The notes: a model not told the origin generated them from the letters alone. A DNA stretch of 36,130 bases from Acidimicrobiia bacterium (GCA_016871255.1 VFZH01000025.1:1-36130), one strand, 5' to 3'. Positions 7,715 to 16,048 are shown, counted from the stretch's first letter. Translations and numbers: made by a program.

Positions 7715-8812
7715 GTGACGCTGGCGGACCTGCTCGTACAGACCGTGGCGATGAACGGCTCGGACCTGCACCTGACGGAGGGGTCGCCGCCCCGGGTGCG
7801 GGTGGACGGCGAGCTGCAGGTGCTGCGCGAGGCACCGCTGACGGCGGCGGACACCAGGGACCTCGTGTTGAGTGCGCTCACCGATGCGCAGCAGGCTCGC
7901 CTCCAGTCGGTGATGGAACTCGATGCCGCGTGTCAGGTGGAGGGGCTGGGCCGGTTCCGCTGCAACGCGTTTCACCAGCGCGGCACGCTGGCGGCGGTCT
8001 ACCGCCACATTCCTGACCAGGTGTGCTCGCTGGCGGAGCTGGGGTTGCCGCCGGTCCTCTCGGACCTCGCTCGGCGGCCGAGGGGGCTGGTGCTGGTCAC
8101 GGGCCCGACGGGCAGCGGGAAGTCCACCACGCTCGCGGCGATGGTCAGCCAGATCAACGGGGAGCGGCGGGGACACATCCTGACGATCGAGGATCCGATC
8201 GAGTTCGTGCACGCGCACGGGCAGAGCGTGGTCAACCAGCGCGAGGTCGGGCGCGACACGCCGACGTTCACGGCAGCGCTCCGGGCGGCGCTGCGCGAGG
8301 ATCCCGACGTGGTGCTGGTCGGCGAGATGCGGGATCTCGAGTCGGTGGAGGCGGCGTTGCGCATCGCGGAGACAGGCCACCTGACGCTGGCCACGCTGCA
8401 CACCAGCTCCGCCGCACAGACCATCACGCGGATCATCGACGTGTGTCCTGCCGGACAGCAGGAGCGCGTCCGGACGCAGGTGTCACTGGTCCTCGAGGGT
8501 GTGGTGTGCCAGGCGCTGCTCCCGCGGGCGGGTGGCGGGCGGGTGGCGGCCCTGGAGGTGCTGATCCCGACACCGGCCATCAGGAACCTGATTCGCGAGA
8601 ACAAGGTGCACCAGATCTACGCCGCCATGCAGGCGGGACGCGGGCGGTCCGGGATGCAGACGATGAACCACGCGCTGGCCGCACTCTGCCGGCGCGGGTC
8701 GACCACCCGGGACGCCGCGGTCGCCGTGTCGTCGCTCCCCGAGGAGCTGATCGCGATGCTGGCCCGGCCGGAGGCCGTCGCGGGACGTTGGGCGGCAGCC
8801 CGCGAGCCGTAG
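7715..8812 (+). CDS. pilT: type IV pilus retraction ATPase PilT
   Basis: A 365-residue ATPase of the PilT/PilU branch, which depolymerises the pilus and drives twitching. The N-terminal PAS-like region opens MNGSDLHLTEGSPPRVRVDG (about residues 13-32). Motifs: Walker A GPTGSGKS (130-137), Asp box TIEDPIEF (157-164), Walker B VVLVGEMRD (199-207) and His box LATLHTSS (225-232). The helix LSLVLEGVVCQALLPR-like segment near 257-271 is the usual PilT stretch. It lacks the CxxC zinc pairs of the upstream ATPase. The length matches PilT (about 345-370). The start is GTG 7715, thirteen bases after the pilB stop, so both motors share one transcript. Having both motors together argues for a retractable type IVa-like pilus rather than a type II secretion system. 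Confidence 0.93.
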   Translation: MTLADLLVQTVAMNGSDLHLTEGSPPRVRVDGELQVLREAPLTAADTRDLVLSALTDAQQARLQSVMELDAACQVEGLGRFRCNAFHQRGTLAAVYRHIPDQVCSLAELGLPPVLSDLARRPRGLVLVTGPTGSGKSTTLAAMVSQINGERRGHILTIEDPIEFVHAHGQSVVNQREVGRDTPTFTAALRAALREDPDVVLVGEMRDLESVEAALRIAETGHLTLATLHTSSAAQTITRIIDVCPAGQQERVRTQVSLVLEGVVCQALLPRAGGGRVAALEVLIPTPAIRNLIRENKVHQIYAAMQAGRGRSGMQTMNHALAALCRRGSTTRDAAVAVSSLPEELIAMLARPEAVAGRWAAAREP

Positions 8813-8823
8813 GCCCTCTCTCC

Positions 8824-10041
8824 ATGCCCCTCTTCGCCTACGCCGGCCGGACCCGTTCTGGTGAGCGCGTGCAGGGGGAGCGGACTGCCGACTCGATCGA
8901 TCTGGCTGTTGCCGCGCTCCGGGGCGAGGCGATCGTCGTCACGCGAATCAACGCGGTGGCCCGGCCTCCACGAAACATCCTGGCGGTGTGGCGCGTCCGC
9001 CAGGTCGCTCCACGCACCCTGGCGCAGTTCACGCGCCAGTTGTCCGTGATGATCGACGCGGGCCTGCCGCTGGTACGCGCGCTCGACCTTCTCGCGGACC
9101 AGGAGACCGATCCGCGCTTCGCGCGCGTGATCGTGGCCGCCCGCGCCGACGTGGAGCGTGGGCTGTCGCTCGCAGACGCGCTGCGGGGGCACCCGGACGT
9201 ATTCGACGCGCTGTTCACCGGCATGGTGGCGGCCGGCGAAGCCGGCGGCGTGCTGGATGTCATCCTGGCGCGGCTGGCCGGACACGTCGAGGGCGCGGCC
9301 AGGCTGCAGAGCCGCGTCCGGGCGGCGATGGCGTATCCGGCGCTGGTGCTCGGGATGGCCGGCGTCGTGATCGTCGTGGTGCTCTGGACGGTCGTTCCGG
9401 CGTTCGCCGGGCTCTTTGCCGGCCTCGGTGCTGAACTCCCGCTGCCGACGCGCGCCGTCATCGCGCTCGGCGAGAGCGTCGTGCGGCTGTCGCCCGTGGC
9501 GCTCGTGGGCACCGTGGCCCTCCTCGTCGCGTGGAAGCGCTGGTACCGTTCGGATCGCGGCCGGCGGTTCGTTGACGGCGCCCTGCTCCGGACGGCCGTG
9601 GTGGGACCGCTCCTGCGGAAGGTGGCGGTGGCCAGGTTCTGCCGGACGCTGGGGACGCTGCTGGCCTCCGGCGTGGCGATTCTGGACGCCCTCGACATCA
9701 CCGCCCGGTCGGCGGGGAACGCCGTCGTCGAGGCGGCCGTTCGGACCGTGCGGGCGCGGATCGAGCGGGGCGAGTCGCTGGCCGGGCCGATCGGCGAAAC
9801 CGGGGTCTTTCCATCCATGGTGGCGCAGATGGTCGGAGTGGGCGAGGTGACCGGCGCGCTCGACACGATGCTGGTCCGGATCGCGGATGTCTTCGAAGAC
9901 GAGGTGGACGTGGCGGTGGCAGGCCTGCTGACGCTGCTCGAGCCGCTGATGATCGCGGTGCTCGGGGTCGTGGTGGGCGGCATCGTGATCGCGATGTACA
10001 TGCCGATTGTCGGCCTGATTGCCGGGCTGGCGGGTACTTGA
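8824..10041 (+). CDS. pilC: type IV pilus inner-membrane platform protein PilC/GspF
   Basis: A 405-residue platform protein that couples the ATPases to pilin subunits. The opening MPLFAYAGRTRSGERVQGE is the standard PilC/GspF N-terminus. Two homologous T2SSF domains follow: the first begins near FTRQLSVMIDAGLPLVRALD (about residues 70-89), the second near FCRTLGTLLASGVAILDALD (about 271-290). Each has the 'G..L..AL' helix pair and a GE.(G/T)G motif (AAGEAGGVLD about 138-147, VGVGEVTGALD about 337-347). Hydrophobic helices lie near 177-200, 220-240 and 375-398. The start is the ATG at 8824, eleven bases after the pilT stop. Length and order fit the family exactly. Confidence 0.93.
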   Translation: MPLFAYAGRTRSGERVQGERTADSIDLAVAALRGEAIVVTRINAVARPPRNILAVWRVRQVAPRTLAQFTRQLSVMIDAGLPLVRALDLLADQETDPRFARVIVAARADVERGLSLADALRGHPDVFDALFTGMVAAGEAGGVLDVILARLAGHVEGAARLQSRVRAAMAYPALVLGMAGVVIVVVLWTVVPAFAGLFAGLGAELPLPTRAVIALGESVVRLSPVALVGTVALLVAWKRWYRSDRGRRFVDGALLRTAVVGPLLRKVAVARFCRTLGTLLASGVAILDALDITARSAGNAVVEAAVRTVRARIERGESLAGPIGETGVFPSMVAQMVGVGEVTGALDTMLVRIADVFEDEVDVAVAGLLTLLEPLMIAVLGVVVGGIVIAMYMPIVGLIAGLAGT

Positions 10042-10116
10042 CCTTTCACATGTCGTCGGGGAAAGTGGATCAAGGTGGGCCGGACGGCGGGCGCGGCCGG
10101 TCAGGGAGCAGGCACG

Positions 10117-10638
10117 ATGACGACGAGCAGGACGGCACAGGCGGGGTTCACCCTCATTGAACTGCTGATCGTGGTGGCGATCATCGGTGTGATCGGGGCG
10201 ATGGCCATGCCGCAGTACGGCAGGGTGCGCATGTCGGGCAACGAGACGGCGGCCATTGCGTCGCTCCGGGCGCTCGGTGCCGCGCAGGCGTCCTTCTACG
10301 GGAGCTGCGGTGGCCAGGGCTTCGCGCCCTCGCTCCAGGCGCTCACCACGCCGCCCCCCAACAGCGCCGTGGCGTTCGTGTCCGAGGACCTCGCGTCAGG
10401 CACCAAGCAGGGCTACTCGTTCACCATCTCGGACGGCGGCGCCCCCCAGGTGCTGCCGCAGGCGTCCACGTGCAACAACGTCGCGAACTCGCACGCGGGG
10501 TACTTCATGAGTGCCCAGCCGCAGGACCCCGGCTCGTCGGGGGTGCGCTACTTCGCCACGAATCACACCGGCGTCATCAAGGAAAGCAACGACGCGATCA
10601 CGGTGGCGAACTTCGCCTCGGCCCGCGTGTCCCAGTAG
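10117..10638 (+). CDS. pilA: type IV major pilin (PilA-like)
   Basis: A 173-residue prepilin. The leader of ten residues ends AQAG and is followed by FTLIELLIVVAIIGVIGAMA, with Gly at -1, Phe at +1 and Glu at +5, the canonical type III signal cut and N-methylated by the prepilin peptidase. The mature protein has the single N-terminal helix and a globular head with exactly two cysteines (SCGGQ and STCNN), which could form a disulfide enclosing about 72 residues. I chose ATG 10117 because AGGGAG lies eight bases upstream; the open frame from 10075 would give an abnormally long leader. It sits 75 bp after pilC, leaving room for its own promoter, although I found no convincing sigma-54 site. The order beside pilC and pilD supports the major subunit. 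Confidence 0.9.
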   Translation: MTTSRTAQAGFTLIELLIVVAIIGVIGAMAMPQYGRVRMSGNETAAIASLRALGAAQASFYGSCGGQGFAPSLQALTTPPPNSAVAFVSEDLASGTKQGYSFTISDGGAPQVLPQASTCNNVANSHAGYFMSAQPQDPGSSGVRYFATNHTGVIKESNDAITVANFASARVSQ

Positions 10639-10774
10639 CGCGACCGCTGCCAGCCCTGATGTGCCCCCGCCGCGGCAAGCCCGTGGGGCCGGCCGATGGG
10701 GTGGCGATCTATCGCAACTCCTGCATGGGACACATCCCCGTAGTGAAACGAAACGGAAGGGAGCAGGACGCTGG

Positions 10775-10791
10775 CTGCCAGAGAGTGGCAG
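10775..10791 (+). terminator. weak hairpin downstream of pilA
   Basis: CTGCCA and TGGCAG form a perfect 6-bp stem around a GAGAG loop, followed by GGGTGGTTT. It could be a modest terminator or mRNA-stabilising hairpin that lets pilA be expressed above its neighbours. The rest of the 268-bp gap between pilA and the VKOR gene holds nothing I recognise. Confidence 0.35.
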
Positions 10792-10906
10792 GGGTGGTTT
10801 CTGCGTGGTCATTTCTTCACCGCGAAGTAGACTAGGCGGCGTCTAGGCCACAGGTGACCGGGGTCCGGAGTCGCCTCGGGACAGGTGGCCGCTTCCGCAG
10901 GGTCCC

Positions 10907-12160
10907 ATGAACAGAACCCGCGTTCTGCTGCTGCTGTTCTCGGCCATTGCCCTCGCCACCTCGGTCGCGTCCCTCTACGTCCACTACCAGCTGCTGGCCG
11001 ACAGCTCCTACACCAGCTTCTGCGACGTCAGCGCCACGGTCAGCTGTGAAGCCGTCTATCTGAGCGAATACGGTGCCATCGGCGGCGTGCCGGTCGCCGT
11101 CGGCGGCGTGATCTGGGCCGCGGCGGTCATGCTGCTCGTCTACCGGGGCATGCGCGAGCCGATGTCGGCGGTGGCGGCCAACGTCGCCGAGTACGTGTTC
11201 GTGCTCTCGGTCATCGGCCTCGCCGCCGTGTTGTACCTCGGCTACGCCTCGTACTTCGTCCTGCAGAAGGTCTGCCTCCTCTGCGTGGCCACCTACGTCG
11301 GCGTCTTCGGCGTGTTCTTCGTGGCGGCCGGGGCGACCACCATGCCGTTCGGCACGCTGCCGGCACGGCTCTTCAGGGACCTGCGCGGTCTCCCGTCCAG
11401 CCCGGCGGCCCTCGTCCTGGCGCTCGTGTGGCTGGTGGGATCGGGCGCCCTGGTCGTGCTCTTCCCGGGTGAGGAGGCGGGTACGACATCGGGCGAGGCT
11501 GCGGCGGAGGTCGAGTCCACCGAGGACGCGGGCGGCGGCTCCACGCAGGCGGCGGCTCCCGCGGCGGGCGGCATCACGGATCAGCAGCGCGCGGAGTTCG
11601 GCCGCTGGTATTCCGCCCAGCCGTACGTGCCGGTCGCCGTCGAGGCCGACGGCGCGCAGGTGGTCGTCGTCAAGTTCAACGACTACCAGTGCCCACCGTG
11701 CCGGCAGACGTTCCTGAGCTACAAGCCGGTGCTCGACAAGTTCGCCGAGTCGCATCCCGGCGCCGTGAAGTTCGTGACGCGGGACTTCCCGCTCGATCCC
11801 GAGTGCAACTCCGGCGGAGGCCATACGGCAGGCTGCGAGGCCGCGGCGGCGGTGCGCATGGCCCGCGACGCGGGCCGCGCGGACGCGATGGAGGACTGGC
11901 TGTTCAACAACCAGCCGTCGATGTCGCCGGATCTCGTCCGCCAGGGCGTGCAGCAGGTGGCCGGGGTCGCCGACTTCGACACCCGCTATCCGAAGGTGCT
12001 CGAGCTGGTCAGAGCCGACGTCCGCTACGGCCAGACGATCGGCGTGAACCGCACGCCGACCTTCTTCATCAACGGCCGGAAGATCGAAGGTGCGCTGGAG
12101 CCGCAGTTCTTCGAGATGGCCATCGAGTTCGAGCTGGCGCGCCAGGGCGGCACGCCGTGA
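10907..12160 (+). CDS. VKOR-DsbA fusion, disulfide-bond-forming membrane enzyme
   Basis: A 417-residue fusion of a vitamin K epoxide reductase-like domain to a DsbA-like thioredoxin. The VKOR part (about 1-145) has four helices, the loop cysteines C39 and C47 (CDVSATVSC) and the redox centre CLLC (C123/C126) in the last helix. A further helix (about 167-187) and an Ala/Gly/Glu linker (about 188-225) lead to the thioredoxin part, with active site CPPC (C262-C265) and the cis-Pro region NRTPTFFING near 385. Known VKOR homologues pass electrons from DsbA-like partners to quinone; the fusion makes this intramolecular. It acts in the periplasm. Located between pilA and pilD, it is a good candidate for oxidising the paired cysteines of the pilins encoded here. 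It starts at ATG 10907. Confidence 0.9.
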   Translation: MNRTRVLLLLFSAIALATSVASLYVHYQLLADSSYTSFCDVSATVSCEAVYLSEYGAIGGVPVAVGGVIWAAAVMLLVYRGMREPMSAVAANVAEYVFVLSVIGLAAVLYLGYASYFVLQKVCLLCVATYVGVFGVFFVAAGATTMPFGTLPARLFRDLRGLPSSPAALVLALVWLVGSGALVVLFPGEEAGTTSGEAAAEVESTEDAGGGSTQAAAPAAGGITDQQRAEFGRWYSAQPYVPVAVEADGAQVVVVKFNDYQCPPCRQTFLSYKPVLDKFAESHPGAVKFVTRDFPLDPECNSGGGHTAGCEAAAAVRMARDAGRADAMEDWLFNNQPSMSPDLVRQGVQQVAGVADFDTRYPKVLELVRADVRYGQTIGVNRTPTFFINGRKIEGALEPQFFEMAIEFELARQGGTP

Positions 12161-12163
12161 GGC

Positions 12164-12934
12164 ATGCCGCCCTTCGGACCTGATCTCGCGCTTGCCGCTG
12201 CAGCCGGCCTGGCGGTCGGCAGCTTCCTGAACGTCGCCATCCACCGTCTGCCGCTGGAGGCGTCCGTCGTGGCTCCTCCCTCCAGCTGTCCCGCGTGCGG
12301 CCGCTCCCTGCGTTGGTTCGAGAACATTCCCGTAGCGAGCTGGGTGGCGCTTGGAGGGCGGTGCCGCACGTGCCGTGCGCCGATCGCCGGCACGTATCCG
12401 CTCGTCGAGCTGGCCACGGCGACCCTCTTCGTGGCTGCGTGGGCGGTGTACGGGTGGCAGCCGCTGCTGCTGGTGCGCCTGGCGTTCGCTTGCGCGATGG
12501 TCGTGCTGTTCGTCGTGGACCTGAGGCACTACCTGCTGCCCGACGCGATCACGCTGCCGGGGATCGTCGCCGGCCTTGCCTCCAGCGCGTTTGTGCCCCC
12601 CGGGCTTCTGCCATCGCTCATGGGCGCGGCGCTGGGAGGCGGGCTGCTGCTGGCCCTGGCGGCGACATGGCGCCGGGTGCGCGGCGTCGACGGCCTCGGG
12701 ATGGGGGACGTGAAGATGCTGGCGATGGTCGGCGCCTTCCTCGGGTGGCAGCAGATGCTGGTCACCTTGTTCCTGGCGTCAGTCGCTGGCTCGCTGGTGG
12801 GGATCGGCCTGATCGTGGCCCGGCGCGGGAACCTGCAGTCGCGACTGCCGCTCGGCAGCTTCCTCGCCGCGGGCGCCCTCGTCGCCAGCCTCGCGGGCGA
12901 CCGGCTGCTCGATCTGTACCTCTCCCTCTACTGA
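12164..12934 (+). CDS. pilD: prepilin peptidase / N-methyltransferase (A24 family)
   Basis: A 256-residue membrane protease that removes prepilin leaders and methylates the new N-terminus. The N-terminal domain starts GLAVGSFLNVAIHRLP (about residues 15-30) and has the zinc-type cysteines C42xxC45 and C67xxC70. Catalytic aspartates are D119 (VVDLRHYLLPD) and D182 (GLGMGDVK), the GxGD signature. About seven or eight hydrophobic helices are visible. Length is normal (250-290). The ATG at 12164 is three bases after the stop of the VKOR-DsbA gene, so the two are coupled. It would process all four prepilin-like proteins encoded nearby. Confidence 0.94.
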   Translation: MPPFGPDLALAAAAGLAVGSFLNVAIHRLPLEASVVAPPSSCPACGRSLRWFENIPVASWVALGGRCRTCRAPIAGTYPLVELATATLFVAAWAVYGWQPLLLVRLAFACAMVVLFVVDLRHYLLPDAITLPGIVAGLASSAFVPPGLLPSLMGAALGGGLLLALAATWRRVRGVDGLGMGDVKMLAMVGAFLGWQQMLVTLFLASVAGSLVGIGLIVARRGNLQSRLPLGSFLAAGALVASLAGDRLLDLYLSLY

Positions 12935-13070
12935 CCTGCCAGGGCCACCGGGTACGCAGTTCCTGCGCCCCTGCGGTCACGCCGACCCGGCAGAAACTGC
13001 ACCCTCCATCGCAGCACCTGCCCGAAACCGGCGTGTGTGATTGAGGCCCGCCACTTGCACCGTGTGGGAC

Positions 13071-13460
13071 GTGCGCCCACGGCCTGCTGCCGGTCTCTCA
13101 CTGGTCGAAGTGCTCGTTGCGATGTTCCTGGCGCTGGCAGGGCTCCTGGGGATCGCCAGGGTGCTGGCGCCGACGCTCCTGCTGTACGCACGTGCTGCAG
13201 GATCGGGCGCCGCCGTGGCGCTGGCCGAGAGCCGGATGGAATCGCTGCGCGTGCAGCCGCCACCCGAGCCGCCGTGGCCGGACCACGCGGCCTGTCTCGC
13301 TGCGGGCGTGGCGCCCTATGTCGACGAGCCGCGCGCCGGCGTGAGCCGGCGCTGGTGCTGGCAGGCAGGCCCGGCTCCCGGAACGGCGGTCCTGACGGTG
13401 CGCGTGACCCGGGCCGGTCACATGCCAGTCGATCTCACGACCGTGGTGGCGTCGTGGTAG
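13071..13460 (+). CDS. minor pilin, PilV/GspI-like
   Basis: A prepilin-like protein of about 129 residues. The leader RPRPAAG is followed by LSLVEVLVAMFLALAGLLGI, with Gly at -1 and Glu at +5, so it is a substrate for the peptidase encoded just upstream. The motif 'SLVEVLVA' is typical of PilV/GspI. The mature part has exactly two cysteines (AACLAAG and RRWCWQ). I prefer GTG 13071 because it gives a usual eight-residue leader; GTG 13062 or TTG 13041 are also in frame and no clear ribosome binding site decides. Its stop overlaps the next gene's start by seven bases. Such proteins prime pilus assembly at the tip. Exact orthology to PilV versus GspI cannot be settled by eye. Confidence 0.8.
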   Translation: MRPRPAAGLSLVEVLVAMFLALAGLLGIARVLAPTLLLYARAAGSGAAVALAESRMESLRVQPPPEPPWPDHAACLAAGVAPYVDEPRAGVSRRWCWQAGPAPGTAVLTVRVTRAGHMPVDLTTVVASW

Positions 13461-14122
13461 GCGAGGGTTGTGGCAGGTCCCGCTCGCGCGGCGGCGCCGG
13501 GTTCACGCTCGTCGAAGTCCTGATTGCAGCCGCCTTGACGGTGGCGGTTCTGGGTGCAGCGCTGGGTGTGTCGGCGGACGTGCGCCGCGCGCTGTCGCAC
13601 GCGATCGACGACGCGGCGGTGGAGCAGGAAGCGCGCGCGGCCCTGGCCTGGATCGCGCGGACGGTGTCGGTGGCCGGCAGCAACCCGTACGGCGCGGATC
13701 TCACACCGTGCGCGGCTGACGCGACGCCGTTCGAAGCCCTGCGTCTCGACGCGGATGGCAACGGCGTGGACGACGACGTGCGCGTGCAGGCGGACGTGAA
13801 CCCGCCGAACGGCATGCTGGCCGGCCGGGCCGGCGAGTGTGACGAGGCGGGCGAGGACGTCACGATCGCCCATGACGCGGGGGCGCGGACGCTGACGCGG
13901 CGTGACGCCGCCCGCGACGCTGCGCCGGTGGCGCTGACCAGCGCGATCGTGACCGGTCTCGCCTTCACCGGCTTCGACGCCGCCGGAGCCCCGACGCGTG
14001 CGTTTCGCGAGATCGCGCTGATCCGCGTCGCGCTGACCACCGAGTCGCGGGCGCGGCACAGCGTGCTCGGCGGACCGGTCCGGGCCACGCACACGATGGA
14101 CGTGCATCTGAGGGTTCGGTGA
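13454..14122 (+). CDS. minor pilin, PilW/GspJ-like
   Basis: A 222-residue prepilin-like protein. A 16-residue leader ending GGAG is followed by FTLVEVLIAAALTVAVLGAA, with Glu at +5. The segment after the helix (EQEARAALAWIARTVSVAGSNPYG is its span, about residues 57-80) is the PilW/GspJ pattern where an early Arg/Leu-rich helix leads to an 'AGxNP' turn. The mature domain has exactly two cysteines (LTPCAA and AGECDE); one more lies in the leader. The Asp-rich stretch DADGNGVDDDVRV near 96-108 resembles a calcium-binding loop, which is an inference. The GTG at 13454 overlaps the preceding gene and the stop overlaps the next gene's GTG by four bases, indicating tight translational coupling. Confidence 0.82.
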   Translation: MVGEGCGRSRSRGGAGFTLVEVLIAAALTVAVLGAALGVSADVRRALSHAIDDAAVEQEARAALAWIARTVSVAGSNPYGADLTPCAADATPFEALRLDADGNGVDDDVRVQADVNPPNGMLAGRAGECDEAGEDVTIAHDAGARTLTRRDAARDAAPVALTSAIVTGLAFTGFDAAGAPTRAFREIALIRVALTTESRARHSVLGGPVRATHTMDVHLRVR

Positions 14123-15465
14123 GGCAGCAGACCGGAGTGGCCCTCGTCACTGTCGTGCTCCTGCTCGGCGTGCTGGGCGTGCTCAGCGCCGCGCTGGTGC
14201 TCGGGGCGATCACCGACACGCTGGTCGCGCGCAACCTGCGCTCGGCGTCCGAGGTTCGCGCCGCCGCGGATGCGGGCGTCAGCCACGCGCTGGCGCTGGT
14301 GATGCCGGCGTTGAACCGCTGGCAGGAGTCCGGGTTCGTCTCGCCAGGCGCCGCGATGTCGGCCCTGCTGGCCGGTCCCGACGGCTCGCCCGGTCCTGGA
14401 GCCGCCGCAGCCGACAACGGCAGCCTCGAGGCGCTGGGAATCCCGCGTCCCCCGGCTCGCCTGGCGCTGGGCTCGCCCGGAATCGAATACGAGGTGCAGC
14501 TCGTCGATGACGATGATCCGCAACGTGGGCTGGCGCTCGACTCGAGCGAAGTCGCGCGCATCGGCGAGAACGGGTTGGACAGCGTGGACGCCAACACGCG
14601 GATCGCGGTCCGTGCCACCGGCTACGGCCCCGCCGGAGCACGGGCGTTTGCCGAGGCCACGCTCGGTCCCGCCCCCGCGCCGGCGCTCGTCACGGCCGGG
14701 GCGCTGACGCTTGGCGATGCCGTCACGGTGACCGGCTCGCACGGGAGCGTTCACGTCAACGGCGACCTGGTGGTGGCTGGCGGTGTGTCGGTGGCGGGAG
14801 ACGTGACGGCAACTGGCCAGCTGGCGGTGGCGGCTCCGGTCGCGATCGGGGGCAGGGCGGAAGGCGGCGTCCCGTCCGTGGCGATCCCGGAGACCCTGCC
14901 GCTGGTGTACCGGCACACGGCAGATGTCGTGCTGGGTGCGGAGGGCCTCATGCGGTCGGCGGCCGGGTCCGTGCTGTGCGATGCCAGCCTGGTCCCGGAT
15001 GCCTGCCCGGGGTGGCTCTTCTCCGCACCGGGATGGGTGCAGCAGGGCGCCGTGGCCGGCGGCGTGTACTACGTCGAAGGGAACCTCGATTTGGCCGGGG
15101 TGCTCGGGTCGGTTGCGGCGCCGGTGGCGCTGACCGCATTGGCGGACGGCTCGATCCTGGTCACCGGATCGCTGACGCTGCAGCCGGCGCTGCCGCGTGT
15201 GTTGCTGGTTGCCGGCGGCGACCTCGTCGTCAGTGGAAACCTGGTTGCTGACCGTGAGGAAGCGCTCGTGGCTGCTCGCGGCGGGGTCCTGATCGATGGG
15301 ACCGCCCGCATGGCCGGACAGGTGGTAGCCGAGGGGGCTCAGGGTGTCGGCTCACTGGCGGCAGGCAGCGCCGTGACCGGCTCGCTCGCCCTTCGATACA
15401 CCGGCCTCGTCGGCCATGCGGGTGATCGCGGTGTGGTTGTCGCCGGGTGGCGATGGGAGCCCTGA
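14119..15465 (+). CDS. PilX/GspK-like pilus assembly protein with Gly/Val-rich repeats
   Basis: A 448-residue protein. The start MRQQTG is followed by VALVTVVLLLGVLGVLSAAL, resembling the prepilin signal of PilX/GspK, which likewise lacks Glu at +5. ASEVRAAADAGVSHALA (about residues 42-58) is the usual PilX helix. From about residue 190 it changes to short repeated beta strands of the type 'LxVxGxVxVxGDVxxxG' (for example HVNGDLVVAGGVSVAGDV), and again near 325-420, suggesting a right-handed beta-helix like bactofilins or the DUF7305-type domain. It has exactly two cysteines, LCDAS and DACPG, eleven residues apart. It starts at GTG 14119 within a GTGA overlap with the preceding gene. It may cap the pilus tip and act in adhesion; that is inference. 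Confidence 0.75.
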   Translation: MRQQTGVALVTVVLLLGVLGVLSAALVLGAITDTLVARNLRSASEVRAAADAGVSHALALVMPALNRWQESGFVSPGAAMSALLAGPDGSPGPGAAAADNGSLEALGIPRPPARLALGSPGIEYEVQLVDDDDPQRGLALDSSEVARIGENGLDSVDANTRIAVRATGYGPAGARAFAEATLGPAPAPALVTAGALTLGDAVTVTGSHGSVHVNGDLVVAGGVSVAGDVTATGQLAVAAPVAIGGRAEGGVPSVAIPETLPLVYRHTADVVLGAEGLMRSAAGSVLCDASLVPDACPGWLFSAPGWVQQGAVAGGVYYVEGNLDLAGVLGSVAAPVALTALADGSILVTGSLTLQPALPRVLLVAGGDLVVSGNLVADREEALVAARGGVLIDGTARMAGQVVAEGAQGVGSLAAGSAVTGSLALRYTGLVGHAGDRGVVVAGWRWEP

Positions 15466-15481
15466 GGGGAGGCGAAACACG

Positions 15482-16048
15482 GTGACGATGAGCGCCGGCC
15501 CCAGGCGTTGGAGCGCGGCGGCCGTGGTGTGCGTGCTCCTGGGCGCGACCGGCTGGGCGCAGTCGCTGGGGGAACTCGCCCGGCGAGAGGCCGAGCGCCG
15601 AAGGGCGATCGAGAAGCCGGGCCGCGTCTACACGAACGACGACCTGGAGCCGACGCCGCCACCTGCCGCGCCCGCTGCGAGTCCGGGCCCGACGGCGCCG
15701 CCAGCCGCGCCCGCACCTGCTCCGGCGGTGGCGACCGAGGTCTCCGCGGAAGAGGAGGAGGACCGGGGCGAGGACTGGTGGCGCGAGCGCATCGCCACGC
15801 TGCGCCGGGATCTGGAGCGCGCCGTGCTGCTGCAGGACGCCCTGCAGAGCCGGATCAACGCGCTCACGACAGACTTCACGAACCGTGACGATCCGGCTGC
15901 GCGCGAGCTGATTGCAGCCGATCGCCGCCGTGCCATCGACGAGCTCGATCGGCTGTTCGACGAGGCGCGGGACCTGGAGCAGCAGGTGGCGGATCTCGAG
16001 GAGGAAGCGCGGCGGGACGCGATCCCGCCAGGCTGGCTGCGGCCGTAG
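15482..16048 (+). CDS. secreted coiled-coil protein of unknown function (VYTNDDL type)
   Basis: About 188 residues. An N-terminal signal peptide (core AAAVVCVLLGATGWAQ) is followed by SLGELARREAERRRAIEKPG and RVYTNDDL. This block recurs, in my recall, at the N-terminus of many uncharacterised acidobacterial exported proteins. A Pro/Ala-rich linker (about residues 60-90) joins an acidic patch and a C-terminal coiled coil (about 100-180, rich in Arg/Glu/Asp/Leu) ending PPGWLRP. I chose GTG 15482 because GAGGGGAGG lies nine bases upstream; ATG 15488 is also possible. It is 16 bp after the PilX-like gene, so it is likely in the pilus operon and convergent with aroB. No enzymatic motif is visible; I do not assign a function. 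Confidence 0.7.
   Translation: MTMSAGPRRWSAAAVVCVLLGATGWAQSLGELARREAERRRAIEKPGRVYTNDDLEPTPPPAAPAASPGPTAPPAAPAPAPAVATEVSAEEEEDRGEDWWRERIATLRRDLERAVLLQDALQSRINALTTDFTNRDDPAARELIAADRRRAIDELDRLFDEARDLEQQVADLEEEARRDAIPPGWLRP

Noticed and set aside
10021-10116. Sigma-54 promoter for pilA
   Set aside because: TGGCGGGTACTTGACC near 10028-10043 has the right spacing for the GG element but lacks the GC at -12; a TTGACC with a poor -10 is no better.
12935-13070. Small gene between pilD and the PilV-like gene
   Set aside because: The 136 bases carry no frame with coding character or a clear start; only upstream start options for the PilV-like protein are there.
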